NCBI RefSeq assembly: GCF_001688725.2
Contig: NZ_CP015401.2
Location: 4,162,001-4,226,000 of the forward strand
Direction: 5' to 3'
DNA: 64,000 bases
Source of the DNA: Bacteroides caecimuris
Lineage (GTDB): Bacteria > Bacteroidota > Bacteroidia > Bacteroidales > Bacteroidaceae
Both the position numbers and the translations under genes were made by a program. Positions 7,991-17,073 of this stretch are shown here, one piece after another (position 1 is the first letter of the stretch; each line of letters starts with the position of its first letter). The notes below the pieces were generated by a model. It searched no databases. It was not told the origin of the DNA and saw nothing but the letters and a program-made list of their open reading frames with translations.

Positions 7991-9868
7991 ATGGAAGAGA
8001 ACGAATTGATACCTGTAGACAACAACAATGCAGTAGAGTACACTGACGACAACATCCGTCACCTAAGTGACATGGAACATGTACGCACACGCCCCGGTAT
8101 GTATATCGGAAGGCTGGGCGACGGTGCACATGCCGAAGACGGAATCTATGTCCTCCTGAAAGAAGTAATTGACAACAGTATTGATGAGTTCAAAATGCAA
8201 GCCGGTAAGAAAATCGAGATTACCGTTGAAGAAAACCTTCGTATCAGCGTACGCGACTACGGACGAGGCATCCCGCAGGGAAAACTCATCGAAGCCGTCA
8301 GCATGTTGAACACCGGTGGTAAGTACGACAGCAAGGCATTTAAGAAAAGTGTCGGGTTGAACGGCGTGGGTGTGAAAGCCGTCAATGCCTTGAGCTCCCG
8401 TTTCGAGGTGCGCAGTTACCGCGACGGTAAAGTACGTACCGCCACTTTCTCCAAAGGAACCCTGCTGAGTGACAATACGCAAGATACCGAAGAGGAAAAC
8501 GGAACTTACATCTTCTTCGAACCGGACAATACATTATTCCTGAATTACTGTTTCAAGCCTGAATTTATTGAGACAATGCTACGTAATTACACGTACCTCA
8601 ATACAGGGCTTGCCATTATCTATAACGGACACCGTATCCTGTCGCGCAATGGTCTGGTAGACCTTTTGAACGACAACATGACGGCAACCGGACTTTACCC
8701 GATTATCCACCTGAAAGAGGAAGACATCGAAATAGCCTTCACTCATACCGGACAATACGGAGAAGAATATTACTCCTTTGTCAACGGCCAGCACACCACG
8801 CAGGGAGGTACGCATCAGAGTGCTTTCAAAGAACACATCGCCCGTACTATCAAGGAATTCTTCAACAAAAACATGGATTATACCGATATCCGTAACGGAC
8901 TGGTTGCTGCCATTGCCGTCAATGTGGAAGAACCGATCTTTGAGAGTCAGACAAAAACGAAGCTGGGTTCTACCAATATGGTCCCCGGCGGAGTGACAGT
9001 CAACAAGTATGTAGGTGATTTCATCAAACAGGAAGTGGATAACTTTCTGCACAAGAACGCGGATATAGCCGAAGTAATACAACAAAAAATTCAAGAATCG
9101 GAAAAAGAACGCAAAGCCATCGCAGGGGTTACCAAATTGGCCCGTGAGCGTGCAAAGAAAGCGAACCTGCACAACCGTAAATTACGCGACTGCCGTATTC
9201 ACCTCAACGACCCGAAAGGGAAAGGATTGGAAGAAGACTCCTGCATCTTTATCACCGAGGGAGACTCCGCAAGTGGTTCCATCACCAAAAGCCGTGATGT
9301 GAACACGCAGGCAGTGTTCAGTCTTCGTGGTAAGCCGCTGAACTCTTTCGGACTAACCAAGAAAGTGGTTTACGAAAACGAAGAATTTAATCTGCTTCAG
9401 GCAGCCTTGAATATTGAAGACGGGTTAGACGGTCTGCGCTACAACAAGGTTATCGTAGCAACCGATGCCGATGTGGACGGCATGCATATCCGCCTGCTAC
9501 TGATTACCTTCTTCCTGCAATTCTTCCCCGACCTTATAAAAAAAGGCCACGTATATATCCTGCAAACGCCTTTGTTCCGTGTACGCAATAAGAAGAAAAC
9601 AATCTACTGCTACAGTGAAGAAGAGCGCGTTAACGCAATAAACGAACTAAGCCCGAATCCGGAAATCACGCGATTTAAAGGTTTAGGAGAAATTTCACCG
9701 GACGAGTTCAAGCATTTCATCGGTAAAGACATGCGTCTGGAGCAAGTTTCTTTGCGAAAAACAGACGCAGTGAAAGAACTACTTGAGTTCTACATGGGTA
9801 AAAACACCATGGAACGACAGAACTTTATTATAGACAATCTAGTTATAGAAGAAGACTTGGCATCATGA
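7991..9868 (+). CDS. parE: DNA topoisomerase IV subunit B
   Basis: A type IIA topoisomerase B subunit of 625 residues: a GHKL ATPase domain with ELI-like EVIDNSIDE (near 58), the ATP-lid [14 protein letters not shown], a transducer domain, then a TOPRIM domain with EGDSASG (near 423) and [13 protein letters not shown], and the C-terminal [12 protein letters not shown]...RFKGLGEI segment. The size fits ParE (about 630) better than the longer GyrB. It pairs with ParC (not in this window) to separate daughter chromosomes after replication. Its last four bases overlap the coaD start (ATGA at 9865-9868), so the two are translationally coupled. Confidence 0.9.
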   Translation: MEENELIPVDNNNAVEYTDDNIRHLSDMEHVRTRPGMYIGRLGDGAHAEDGIYVLLKEVIDNSIDEFKMQAGKKIEITVEENLRISVRDYGRGIPQGKLIEAVSMLNTGGKYDSKAFKKSVGLNGVGVKAVNALSSRFEVRSYRDGKVRTATFSKGTLLSDNTQDTEEENGTYIFFEPDNTLFLNYCFKPEFIETMLRNYTYLNTGLAIIYNGHRILSRNGLVDLLNDNMTATGLYPIIHLKEEDIEIAFTHTGQYGEEYYSFVNGQHTTQGGTHQSAFKEHIARTIKEFFNKNMDYTDIRNGLVAAIAVNVEEPIFESQTKTKLGSTNMVPGGVTVNKYVGDFIKQEVDNFLHKNADIAEVIQQKIQESEKERKAIAGVTKLARERAKKANLHNRKLRDCRIHLNDPKGKGLEEDSCIFITEGDSASGSITKSRDVNTQAVFSLRGKPLNSFGLTKKVVYENEEFNLLQAALNIEDGLDGLRYNKVIVATDADVDGMHIRLLLITFFLQFFPDLIKKGHVYILQTPLFRVRNKKKTIYCYSEEERVNAINELSPNPEITRFKGLGEISPDEFKHFIGKDMRLEQVSLRKTDAVKELLEFYMGKNTMERQNFIIDNLVIEEDLAS

Positions 9869-10320
9869 GAAAAGCAATATTCCCGGGCACCTTTGACCCA
9901 TTCACCATCGGACATTATTCGGTAGTGGAACGTGCACTTACCTTTATGGACGAAATCGTGATAGGAATCGGTATCAACGAGAACAAGAATACATACTTTC
10001 CCATCGAGAAAAGGGAAGAAATGATTCGAGAACTTTATAAAGATGAACCTCGTATTCAAGTGATGTCTTACAACTGTCTGACCATTGATTTTGCGCAGGA
10101 AATAGGTGCCAAGTTCATTATACGCGGTATCCGTACGGTGAAAGATTTCGAGTATGAAGAAACGATTGCGGACATCAACCGCAAACTGGCAGGCATTGAA
10201 ACCATCCTGCTCTTCACAGAACCGGAACTGACTTGCGTCAGCTCGACGATTGTACGCGAATTATTGACTTATAATAAAGACATCAGCCAGTTTATTCCCA
10301 AAGGGATGAAGATGGGTTGA
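9865..10320 (+). CDS. coaD: phosphopantetheine adenylyltransferase
   Basis: The protein has 151 residues, the usual CoaD length. The nucleotidyltransferase signature [18 protein letters not shown] carries the GH of the HxGH motif, and the later [15 protein letters not shown] and [12 protein letters not shown] segments are typical of the family. The enzyme joins ATP and 4'-phosphopantetheine to give dephospho-CoA, the penultimate step of CoA synthesis in the cytoplasm. It overlaps parE by 4 bases. A palindromic repeat element follows before the S41 protease gene. Confidence 0.95.
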   Translation: MRKAIFPGTFDPFTIGHYSVVERALTFMDEIVIGIGINENKNTYFPIEKREEMIRELYKDEPRIQVMSYNCLTIDFAQEIGAKFIIRGIRTVKDFEYEETIADINRKLAGIETILLFTEPELTCVSSTIVRELLTYNKDISQFIPKGMKMG

Positions 10321-10340
10321 GAAAAAATATACCGCACAGC

Positions 10341-10515
10341 TTCTCCTCCTTCGGGAAGGTTGCTCTCCCCCGATAACGGGGGAGTCGGAGGGGGTGAGTA
10401 CCCGTAGGGGGAGGTGGTAGGTAAAAGTATAAACTTATATATCACTGAATAACAGAATAATATGTATACCTACCACCCCGCCCTACGGGCACCCCTCCTT
10501 CCCGAAGGAGGGGAA
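10341..10515. repeat. long imperfect inverted-repeat element (MITE/REP-like)
   Basis: The left arm 10341-10423 and right arm 10467-10515 are complementary over two blocks: CTCCTTCGGGAAGG with CCTTCCCGAAGGAG outside, and CCCGTAGGG...GGTGGTAGGTA with TACCTACCACC...CCCTACGGG inside. The left arm also contains its own hairpin, CTCCCCCGATAACGGGGGAG. The AT-rich centre is about 43 bp. A half copy sits at 358-440. The element fills most of the gap between coaD and the protease gene, and transcription through it would give a long hairpin RNA. Confidence 0.8.
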
Positions 10516-10549
10516 AGCATGCGGATAAGATTTCCAATAAAGTAAGATT

Positions 10550-12133
10550 ATGAATAAGATTAAAATATATGTCCTTTTGGCTTGCCTGTGGGCAGTATCA
10601 ACCACACAAGCCCAGAACTTCGGTTCTGAAGCCATGCGGAAGCTACAGATGGCAGAGTTCGCAATCTCTCATTTCTATGTAGACAAAGTAGATGAAAACA
10701 AATTGGTGGAAGAAGCCATCATCAAGATGTTGGCACAACTCGACCCGCACTCCACCTACTCGGATGCAGAGGAAGTGAAGAAAATGAACGAGCCTCTTCA
10801 AGGTAACTTCGAAGGTATTGGAGTTCAGTTTCAGATGATTGAGGATACTCTGTTGGTAGTGCAACCTGTCAGCAACGGACCTTCCGAGAAAGTCGGCATC
10901 CTTGCCGGTGACCGTATCATCGCGGTCAATGACAGCGCCATTGCCGGAGTAAAGATGAGTACGGAAGATATAATGAAACGTCTTCGCGGCCCGAAAGGCT
11001 CCAAAGTCAACCTGACGATTGTTCGTCGTGGCGTACAGGATCCTTTATTGTTCACTGTGAAAAGAGATAAAATACCTATCCTTAGCCTCGATGCTTCTTA
11101 TATGATCCAGCCAAAGACAGGTTATATCCGCATCAACCGTTTTGGAGCAACCACTGCCGAAGAATTCAAGAAAGCAATGACAAGCCTTCAGAAACAAGGC
11201 ATGAAGGACCTGATTCTCGACCTGCAAGGAAACGGTGGAGGTTACCTGAACGCGGCTATCGATCTTGCCAACGAATTCCTGGGACAAAAGGAACTGATTG
11301 TCTACACGGAAGGACGGACTGCCAAACGCAGTGATTTCTACGCCAAAGGAAATGGGGATTTCCGCAATGGACGTCTTATCATCCTGGTAGACGAATATAC
11401 AGCCTCTGCCAGCGAAATTGTCAGCGGCGCAGTACAGGACTGGGATCGAGGAATTATCGTAGGACGCCGCTCTTTCGGCAAAGGACTGGTACAACGTCCT
11501 ATCGACCTGCCGGACGGTTCCATGATTCGTTTGACTATTGCACGCTATTACACTCCTGCAGGTCGCTGCATCCAAAAGCCTTACGACAGTTCGACAGATT
11601 ACAACAAAGATCTGATAGAACGTTTCAATCACGGTGAGCTGATGAATGCTGACAGCATCCACTTCCCGGATTCGCTGAAAGTACAAACCAAGAAACTAGG
11701 ACGTACCGTTTATGGCGGAGGGGGTATCATGCCGGATTATTTCGTACCTATCGACACTACTCTTTATACGGATTATCACCGTAATCTGGTAGCTAAAGGA
11801 GCTGTGATTAAATTCACCATGCAGTTTATCGAAGGGCACCGGAAGGAGTTGAAAAACAAATACAAGAAATTCGAATCGTTTGATGAGAAGTTCGTCGTTG
11901 ATGATGATATGCTCGCCACTTTAAAAGAAATAGGAGAGAAAGAAGGAGTGAAATTTAATGAAGAACAATATCAGAAGTCGCTCCCTCTCATCAAAACACA
12001 GCTTAAAGCACTGATAGCCCGTGACCTTTGGGATATGAACGAATATTTCCGGGTAATGAATACCACCAATGAGAGTATACAAAAGGCGCTGGAGATACTG
12101 AATTCGGATGAGTATCAGAAGAAGCTGAAATAA
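10550..12133 (+). CDS. S41-family C-terminal processing protease (CtpA/Prc-like)
   Basis: The protein has 527 residues with a signal peptide (cleavage after about TTQAQ), so it acts in the periplasm. An N-terminal helical region is followed by a PDZ domain (about 85-170; GIGVQFQ, GDRIIAVND) and the S41 protease core. The Ser-Lys dyad is Ser286 in YTASASEI and Lys311 in SFGKGLVQ, with the same 25-residue spacing as in E. coli Prc. The segment GYIRINRFGATTAEEF is typical of CtpA. Family members trim or degrade envelope proteins from their C-termini. It lies 229 bp after coaD and may be co-transcribed with it or have its own start. Confidence 0.9.
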   Translation: MNKIKIYVLLACLWAVSTTQAQNFGSEAMRKLQMAEFAISHFYVDKVDENKLVEEAIIKMLAQLDPHSTYSDAEEVKKMNEPLQGNFEGIGVQFQMIEDTLLVVQPVSNGPSEKVGILAGDRIIAVNDSAIAGVKMSTEDIMKRLRGPKGSKVNLTIVRRGVQDPLLFTVKRDKIPILSLDASYMIQPKTGYIRINRFGATTAEEFKKAMTSLQKQGMKDLILDLQGNGGGYLNAAIDLANEFLGQKELIVYTEGRTAKRSDFYAKGNGDFRNGRLIILVDEYTASASEIVSGAVQDWDRGIIVGRRSFGKGLVQRPIDLPDGSMIRLTIARYYTPAGRCIQKPYDSSTDYNKDLIERFNHGELMNADSIHFPDSLKVQTKKLGRTVYGGGGIMPDYFVPIDTTLYTDYHRNLVAKGAVIKFTMQFIEGHRKELKNKYKKFESFDEKFVVDDDMLATLKEIGEKEGVKFNEEQYQKSLPLIKTQLKALIARDLWDMNEYFRVMNTTNESIQKALEILNSDEYQKKLK

Positions 12134-12189
12134 GGTATTCAGTAAACAATCATAAGACACCATTTTTCAGTTTGGTGGACATATATACT

Positions 12190-12509
12190 CACTATAGTGA
12201 AAAAATATCTATCATAAGTATCATTCATTTTGATAGTTTACTCATTATCAAAGAAATAAGTATGATAGATAGCTTTTAAAAAAGGTATCTATCATACTTT
12301 TACCAGCAAAAACAGGTTATCTATCATCTACAAAATAGCCGAATAAAGGCCCTATATGCATAAGATAGCTTGTTTTTGTTGAATAGTTTAATTCTCCCCT
12401 GCCCTATATCTATCAGATAGAACAAGGCGTATAAATACCTCAAACAAGCAGAGATAGTTTGCTTTTCTCCCTGATATAGTTTATCTTTGTTACCGATATA
12501 GTTCATTCT
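12190..12509. repeat. AT-rich region with repeated TATCTATCA / GATAGTTT words and a perfect inverted repeat
   Basis: The 690-bp gap between the protease and HU-like genes carries many copies of TATCTATCA, GATAG and GATATAGTTT on both strands. The clearest element is a perfect 14-bp inverted repeat, AAGTATGATAGATA (12258-12271) and TATCTATCATACTT (12286-12299). Three GATATAGTTT-type units at 12451, 12473 and 12495 are spaced exactly 22 bp apart and lead into array C. I see no open frame with coding character. Confidence 0.7.
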
Positions 12510-12597
12510 TCATGGCCGTGGCGAATTCCTACCACGGCCGTGAAAAGATACTACCACAGCCATGAAGAGATCTCTCCACGGCCGTGGGAAACTAATG
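12510..12597. repeat. 4 x 22-bp palindromic tandem array C
   Basis: Four 22-bp units start at 12510, 12532, 12554 and 12576. Each has the palindrome CCACGGCCGTGG or a close variant, followed by about 10 variable bases. It lies about 230 bp upstream of the HU-like gene. Period, unit number and total length (88 bp) equal those of arrays at 2253 and 50273, but the sequence is unrelated. Confidence 0.85.
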
Positions 12598-12823
12598 ATA
12601 AAGGCACCGGAAGACAACTATCCCTATGCCTTAGTCTAAGAATAAAGGCAGGATAACTTATAAAAGCCGCTTGATAGCAAACAAACAACAGCTATATAAC
12701 ACCCTCCCCCTAAGTCCGAAGATGATCGATTAGCTTCGCAACAACAAAAAACAATGCCCTTATAGGCTTGCAACGGTAAATTAAAAAGGCGTAGCAATGT
12801 ATAAGGCAAAAAACAAATAAATA

Positions 12824-13462
12824 ATGGCAATACAATTTGAATTGTACAAGACTCCCCGTCCCAAGGATGAGGAAGACAAAGAAGTGTATCACGCACGTGT
12901 AGTCAACTTCCAACACATTGACACAGACTATTTGGCAAAAGAAATCCAGATAGCAACTTCTCTAACTGAAGGGGATGTAAAGTCAGTTCTCGAATCCCTA
13001 AGTCATTTTATGGGAGATCGTCTTCGGGAAGGACAAAGCGTCCATCTGGATGGCATCGGTTATTTCCAGATAAAGCTGAATAGTCAAGAACCTATCACTT
13101 CGCCCAAACTAAAAGCGAATCAGATAAAACTCAAAGCCAATATCAGCTTTAAAGCGGATGCCAAACTAAAAAGGTCAGTCAGTGTTGTTCATGTGGAGCG
13201 AAGTAAACTGAAACCCCATTCGGCTGTCCTTTCAAATGACGAGATAGACAAATTGCTGACAAACTACTTCAAGAGCAACCCTGTATTAACCCGTCGCGAC
13301 TTTCAAGGATTGTGCGGCTTTACCCCTACCACTGCCGCACGGCAAATCAAACGGCTGAAAGAGGAGGAGAAGAAGTTGAAGAATATCAATACTTATTATA
13401 ATCCGATTTATGTGCCGATGCCGGGATATTATGGCAAGGCGGAGATAAAGACAGATGAATAA
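12824..13462 (+). CDS. HU-like DNA-binding protein with C-terminal winged-helix-like region
   Basis: The protein has 212 residues. Residues 1-125 match the Bacteroidetes HU-like (histone-like, HU-HIG type) domain: YHARVVNFQHIDTDYLAKEI, then VLESLSHFMGDRLREGQSV and HLDGIGYFQIKL. Residues about 140-195 (LLTNYFKSNPVLTRRDFQGL, TPTTAARQIKRLKEE) look like a small helix-turn-helix extension. It should bind DNA as a nucleoid-type protein; the specific role of these many-copy Bacteroides paralogues is not known to me. It has a long repeat-rich leader and a strong terminator of its own. Confidence 0.85.
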   Translation: MAIQFELYKTPRPKDEEDKEVYHARVVNFQHIDTDYLAKEIQIATSLTEGDVKSVLESLSHFMGDRLREGQSVHLDGIGYFQIKLNSQEPITSPKLKANQIKLKANISFKADAKLKRSVSVVHVERSKLKPHSAVLSNDEIDKLLTNYFKSNPVLTRRDFQGLCGFTPTTAARQIKRLKEEEKKLKNINTYYNPIYVPMPGYYGKAEIKTDE

Positions 13463-13478
13463 AAGGAAATCAAAAGAA

Positions 13479-13537
13479 ATAAAAAAGGGAAATTCAGTTG
13501 TCGCAAATTTTGCAACAACTGAATTTCCCTCTATTTT
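13479..13537. terminator. bidirectional terminator between convergent genes
   Basis: AGGGAAATTCAGTTG (13486-13500) and CAACTGAATTTCCCT (13516-13530) form a perfect 15-bp stem. An A-run precedes it and a T-rich stretch follows, so it can end both the HU-like gene and the leftward PUL 1 operon. Confidence 0.85.
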
Positions 13538-13633
13538 CGTCTAACTTGTGCAAAAATTACACAAGTTAATTACTATCTTAATTAGCAATGGGCAGGCGTA
13601 CAAATATACCACTCAAAAATATGAGACAGTTTT

Positions 13634-15229
13634 TTATTTGCCCTGAAGCGTTATAATAGAACGCGCCGGAATCTGAACAATCTTTCCACTTTTCACTGTC
13701 CCCACCGGAAGCAAATTTTCCCCTTCTTTATCCGAAGTACGATAAATCTGCCATTGCGTATTTCCTACTTTTCCTTTATGAATAGAAAACTCTTTTTCTT
13801 CATTGGCATAATTAATAACTACCATCACATACGTTCCGTCTACATTCTTATAAGCAGAACACATCAATCCTTGCTGGTCGGTGTCGCCATCAGGAATCAA
13901 AGCGTCTGTTTGATCGAAAGCCGAAACGGATAACCGGATTGCCCCCGGACGGATAAAACGACTATAATTACCTAAAGCCCACATCAGTTTGGAGTCTTCT
14001 ACTCTGCCATCTAAGAAATTATTGTCCGTAGTACATTCGCGAATCAATCCATCTTTGTAATCACCGCCAATGGCACGCCACCATTGCCAACTTTTTGCTC
14101 CCGCATATACAATATCGTGATGAATGATGCGTGCTACATAAAGTGCCGTTTTCATGGTACGGTCGAAACCACCTCCGCCACCGATCTCTTCATCATTGCC
14201 CATAATACAAGTTTCCGTCTGCCAGAAGTCAACATTGTATTTATCTAGTGTATCCCGTAGTTGAAGACGGATATTGCGCAGATCGCTTAAAGGTGTATTT
14301 GTCCAATAGCTATGCCCGAGCATCAGACGAGGAACATTCGGAGTATCTCCCAAATACGTATCCACACTATCCGGGCAGAAGAAAGCTTGAATCTGATACC
14401 CCCGTTGCCAATCCGTTTCGTGAGTGCGGAACATACAACGATAATCGGAAGACTCATTGACCAGAATCTGTGTATCCATGTCCCGGTCTACAAACTCTTT
14501 GCTCAACAGACGAACCGTGCGGGCTACTTCCCTATTCGTTGCCGGACAGCCTTCCTGCTTCGGACCGACCCAGTTCCAGTGTCCGTCCGGTTCATTGAAA
14601 GGACAGATATAGTTGAACTTGATGCCATCGTGTTGTTCTACTCCCTGCACTACATCTGCCAGAAAACGAGCGTACTTTTCATAACAATCCGGTTTCAGGT
14701 TCGCCGTACCTCCACGTCCGGTGTTGGTAGCCAATCCGTTCTGTGTGTAATATATGGGAGGCGAATTCAAGAAAGCCAGAAATTTGTTGACTCCCCGTTC
14801 TTTAGCCAGTTTCAGGAAGTTGCGTTGACCTTGTTGTTTGTTCCAGTCGTATGTTCCGTCGGGATTCAGGAAACATTCGGCACGCATCCAGGGAGAAGCA
14901 ATCTGACTGTTCTCTCCTTGCTCCTTGCTACCTGCTCCGACATTGAAACGCCAGAGTGACAGGCCGATACCTTTCGGTTGTCCGTTGGCGTCATTCTCCG
15001 TGCTGAACAACCAGTCGGCTATTTGGTTTTGTTTCTCCTGCGGCCAAAGCCCGATGAATTGCATACTCCAGGCATCGGAAGCACTGAAGTATGCCATCGT
15101 CTGACAGAGTTGGTCTGTTTCTATCTGATAACGTATTTCGGGGGCAGGTTGGGAACATCCACCTGCCACACTGGCTATTGAGAAGAAGCCTAAAGCGGCT
15201 AAAATCTTTTTACCTTTCATCCTATCCAT
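13634..15229 (-). CDS. GH30 glycoside hydrolase lipoprotein, probable endo-beta-1,6-galactanase
   Basis: The protein has 531 residues with a lipoprotein signal (SVAGGC, Cys25). The (beta/alpha)8 domain begins with AYFSASDAWSMQFIGLWP and GIGLSLWRFNVGAGS. The acid/base is Glu213 in CPFNEPDG and the nucleophile is Glu339 in FWQTETCIMG. A C-terminal beta-rich domain ends in VQIPARSIITL, typical of GH30. The overall pattern fits bacterial GH30 enzymes annotated as endo-beta-1,6-galactanases (GH30_5-like) more than GH30_8 xylanases, but the substrate is inferred. It is the last gene of the PUL 1 operon, 80 bp after the GH43 gene, and as a surface lipoprotein would make the first cuts. Confidence 0.8.
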   Translation of the reverse strand: MDRMKGKKILAALGFFSIASVAGGCSQPAPEIRYQIETDQLCQTMAYFSASDAWSMQFIGLWPQEKQNQIADWLFSTENDANGQPKGIGLSLWRFNVGAGSKEQGENSQIASPWMRAECFLNPDGTYDWNKQQGQRNFLKLAKERGVNKFLAFLNSPPIYYTQNGLATNTGRGGTANLKPDCYEKYARFLADVVQGVEQHDGIKFNYICPFNEPDGHWNWVGPKQEGCPATNREVARTVRLLSKEFVDRDMDTQILVNESSDYRCMFRTHETDWQRGYQIQAFFCPDSVDTYLGDTPNVPRLMLGHSYWTNTPLSDLRNIRLQLRDTLDKYNVDFWQTETCIMGNDEEIGGGGGFDRTMKTALYVARIIHHDIVYAGAKSWQWWRAIGGDYKDGLIRECTTDNNFLDGRVEDSKLMWALGNYSRFIRPGAIRLSVSAFDQTDALIPDGDTDQQGLMCSAYKNVDGTYVMVVINYANEEKEFSIHKGKVGNTQWQIYRTSDKEGENLLPVGTVKSGKIVQIPARSIITLQGK

Positions 15230-15309
15230 CTAAAATTTTTAATTATTCAAATCACACAATACAGTTCTAAAAACATACAAACAATCTATTGAAATCCGAA
15301 AAGATATAA

Positions 15310-16317
15310 CTAACGGGTGGGTATTACTTGTTTAATGCTCCCATCTTCATTAAATTCCATACGATCTATGCATACTTCACGATGAACACCGGGATCACTC
15401 TTCAGATAATTCTTATTAATGCGATGATAAACAATATACCACTTATCAGTACCGGGAACCTGTAATATGGAATTATGAGCAGGGCCATATATTTCCTTCT
15501 CCGGGTTTTGAATCAATACGACAGGGCTCTTGGCCACTTTAATCGGCCCCAAAGGTGATGTCGAAGTGCCATAAGCTACATGATAATTAGGAGAGCCGGT
15601 ATCGTCTACCGACCACATGAAATAGTAAAGCCCGTTACGATAAAACACATAAGCAGCCTCACGATACGCATAATCCTGTAGCGTTCCTCCTTCGGGAGTC
15701 ATCACTGTGATAGTCTCTTTCTTAATTGAAATCATATCATCATTAAGCTCTGCACCTGCCATATAACCGTTTCCCCAATACAAATATGACTTCCCCGAAG
15801 CCGGATCGGTGAATACATCCACATCAATCTGTTGCCCGTGTCCTGTAGGCGAATCCGTTATAATAGGATGTCCCAAGTCAACAAACGGTCCTGCAGGCGA
15901 ATCACTTGTAGCCACTCCAATCTGCTTTCCTCCTCCTGTCTTAGGATTTCCACTGTAATAAAAGAAATATTTATATTGATCTCCTACTAACTTTTCCTCT
16001 ATACATGGTGCCCACGCATTACCATCCGCCCAAGGCACTTGGTCTGACTTTAAATCCAGCATGACTCCTTCATCCTTCCAATTCTTCAAGTCGACGGACG
16101 AAAAAACAGTAAAATACCAACCACCCCATCCAGGCTGACCGTCTGTAGTAGAATAAATGTAGTATTTCTTTGTCTTATTAGAATACAAGATTTCAGGATC
16201 GGCATGAAAACCCGGCAAGACAGGATTCCCTGATTGTGCGAAAGCAGGAAATGTCACCGCTAACAGCAGGCCGAACGCAATTAGAGTTTGTTTAATCGTT
16301 ACTATCATTATTTTCAT
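15310..16317 (-). CDS. GH43-family glycosidase
   Basis: The protein has 335 residues with a cleavable signal (FPAFAQ), hence periplasmic. The five-bladed propeller of GH43 is shown by its three catalytic acids: Asp40 in PGFHADPEI (base), Asp165 in QIDVDVF (pKa modulator) and Glu220 in AYREAAYVF (acid). The characteristic segments YYIYSTTDG, WAPCIEE and YGPAHNSIL are also there. GH43 enzymes remove arabinofuranose, xylose or galactose units; the subfamily cannot be set by eye. Next to a probable beta-1,6-galactanase, removal of arabinose or galactose side groups from a galactan is the best guess. Confidence 0.85.
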   Translation of the reverse strand: MKIMIVTIKQTLIAFGLLLAVTFPAFAQSGNPVLPGFHADPEILYSNKTKKYYIYSTTDGQPGWGGWYFTVFSSVDLKNWKDEGVMLDLKSDQVPWADGNAWAPCIEEKLVGDQYKYFFYYSGNPKTGGGKQIGVATSDSPAGPFVDLGHPIITDSPTGHGQQIDVDVFTDPASGKSYLYWGNGYMAGAELNDDMISIKKETITVMTPEGGTLQDYAYREAAYVFYRNGLYYFMWSVDDTGSPNYHVAYGTSTSPLGPIKVAKSPVVLIQNPEKEIYGPAHNSILQVPGTDKWYIVYHRINKNYLKSDPGVHREVCIDRMEFNEDGSIKQVIPTR

Positions 16318-16385
16318 TCATTAGATAAAGGGGGAAATATCAGGTTGCGATACTTCCCCCTCAAGTATTATATTCTTGATACTAT

Positions 16386-17060
16386 TTATTTCAATGCTAC
16401 CTTAATAGACTGACTATAGCAATATTCTGATGATTTGTCCGATTTGACTCCCACACGGGCGTAAAGATACGATTCGTTTACCAAACCACTCGGGATTTCA
16501 ATTTCAGCTGTGTTTTCCTGATCGAGTGAAACAGCATTACCCAACTTCAACTCTGCTTCTTTCTGCTTCTCATCCGTCAAAATACCTGTACCTAGATAGA
16601 TACCTACGTTTTCCATATTGGCATTGGCAACCACTTTGTTAATGGTGAAACGTGCTGTAATCTTGTTACCGTTTTTAGCAAAAGACACGTTTCTGACAAA
16701 GAAATACGGCGTCACAGGAATATCCTGCACAGTGTTTCCTTTTACGCTAATATAGATCGTATCATTAGAAGGCCTTTCCCAAGGTGCATTACCCATACGC
16801 ACCAATTTGTAATCACCATTGAAAAGCGACACGGAATAACTTCCATCTTGGGCAATATACACCGGAATAGAACCTTTCAGAGCATAACCATCCTGAAACA
16901 AAGCAAATTCGGAACTTCCGCTTCTAACCCCTACTGCCTCACCATCATAAATAGCTTTTCCGGTTAATGTGGCTTTAGGTTCCTCAAAGTTGTCGTAGCT
17001 GCAACTGCTTACTGCCAACAAACAACATATCATAATAAAGAAAGGTATAATCTTTTTCAT
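16386..17060 (-). CDS. DUF3823-family surface lipoprotein
   Basis: The protein has 224 residues with a lipoprotein signal (AVSSC, Cys20). The body is beta-rich with two probable Ig-like/transthyretin-like modules: ATLTGKAIYDGEAV near the start, GSYSVSLFNGDYKLVRMGNA in the middle and YLYARVGVKSD near the end. This is the DUF3823 pattern, which in Bacteroides PULs directly follows SusD genes and is thought to be a surface glycan-binding protein. It starts 13 bp after susD, in the same operon. Confidence 0.8.
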   Translation of the reverse strand: MKKIIPFFIMICCLLAVSSCSYDNFEEPKATLTGKAIYDGEAVGVRSGSSEFALFQDGYALKGSIPVYIAQDGSYSVSLFNGDYKLVRMGNAPWERPSNDTIYISVKGNTVQDIPVTPYFFVRNVSFAKNGNKITARFTINKVVANANMENVGIYLGTGILTDEKQKEAELKLGNAVSLDQENTAEIEIPSGLVNESYLYARVGVKSDKSSEYCYSQSIKVALK

Positions 17061-17073
17061 AATCTCTTATTTT

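Noticed and set aside
8579..9172. Minus-strand frame of 197 codons inside parE
   Set aside because: It is a shadow of the well-supported parE frame; its protein has no recognisable features.
14312..14959. Plus-strand frame of 215 codons inside the GH30 gene
   Set aside because: It lies opposite a complete GH30 enzyme with both catalytic residues, and shows no domain of its own.
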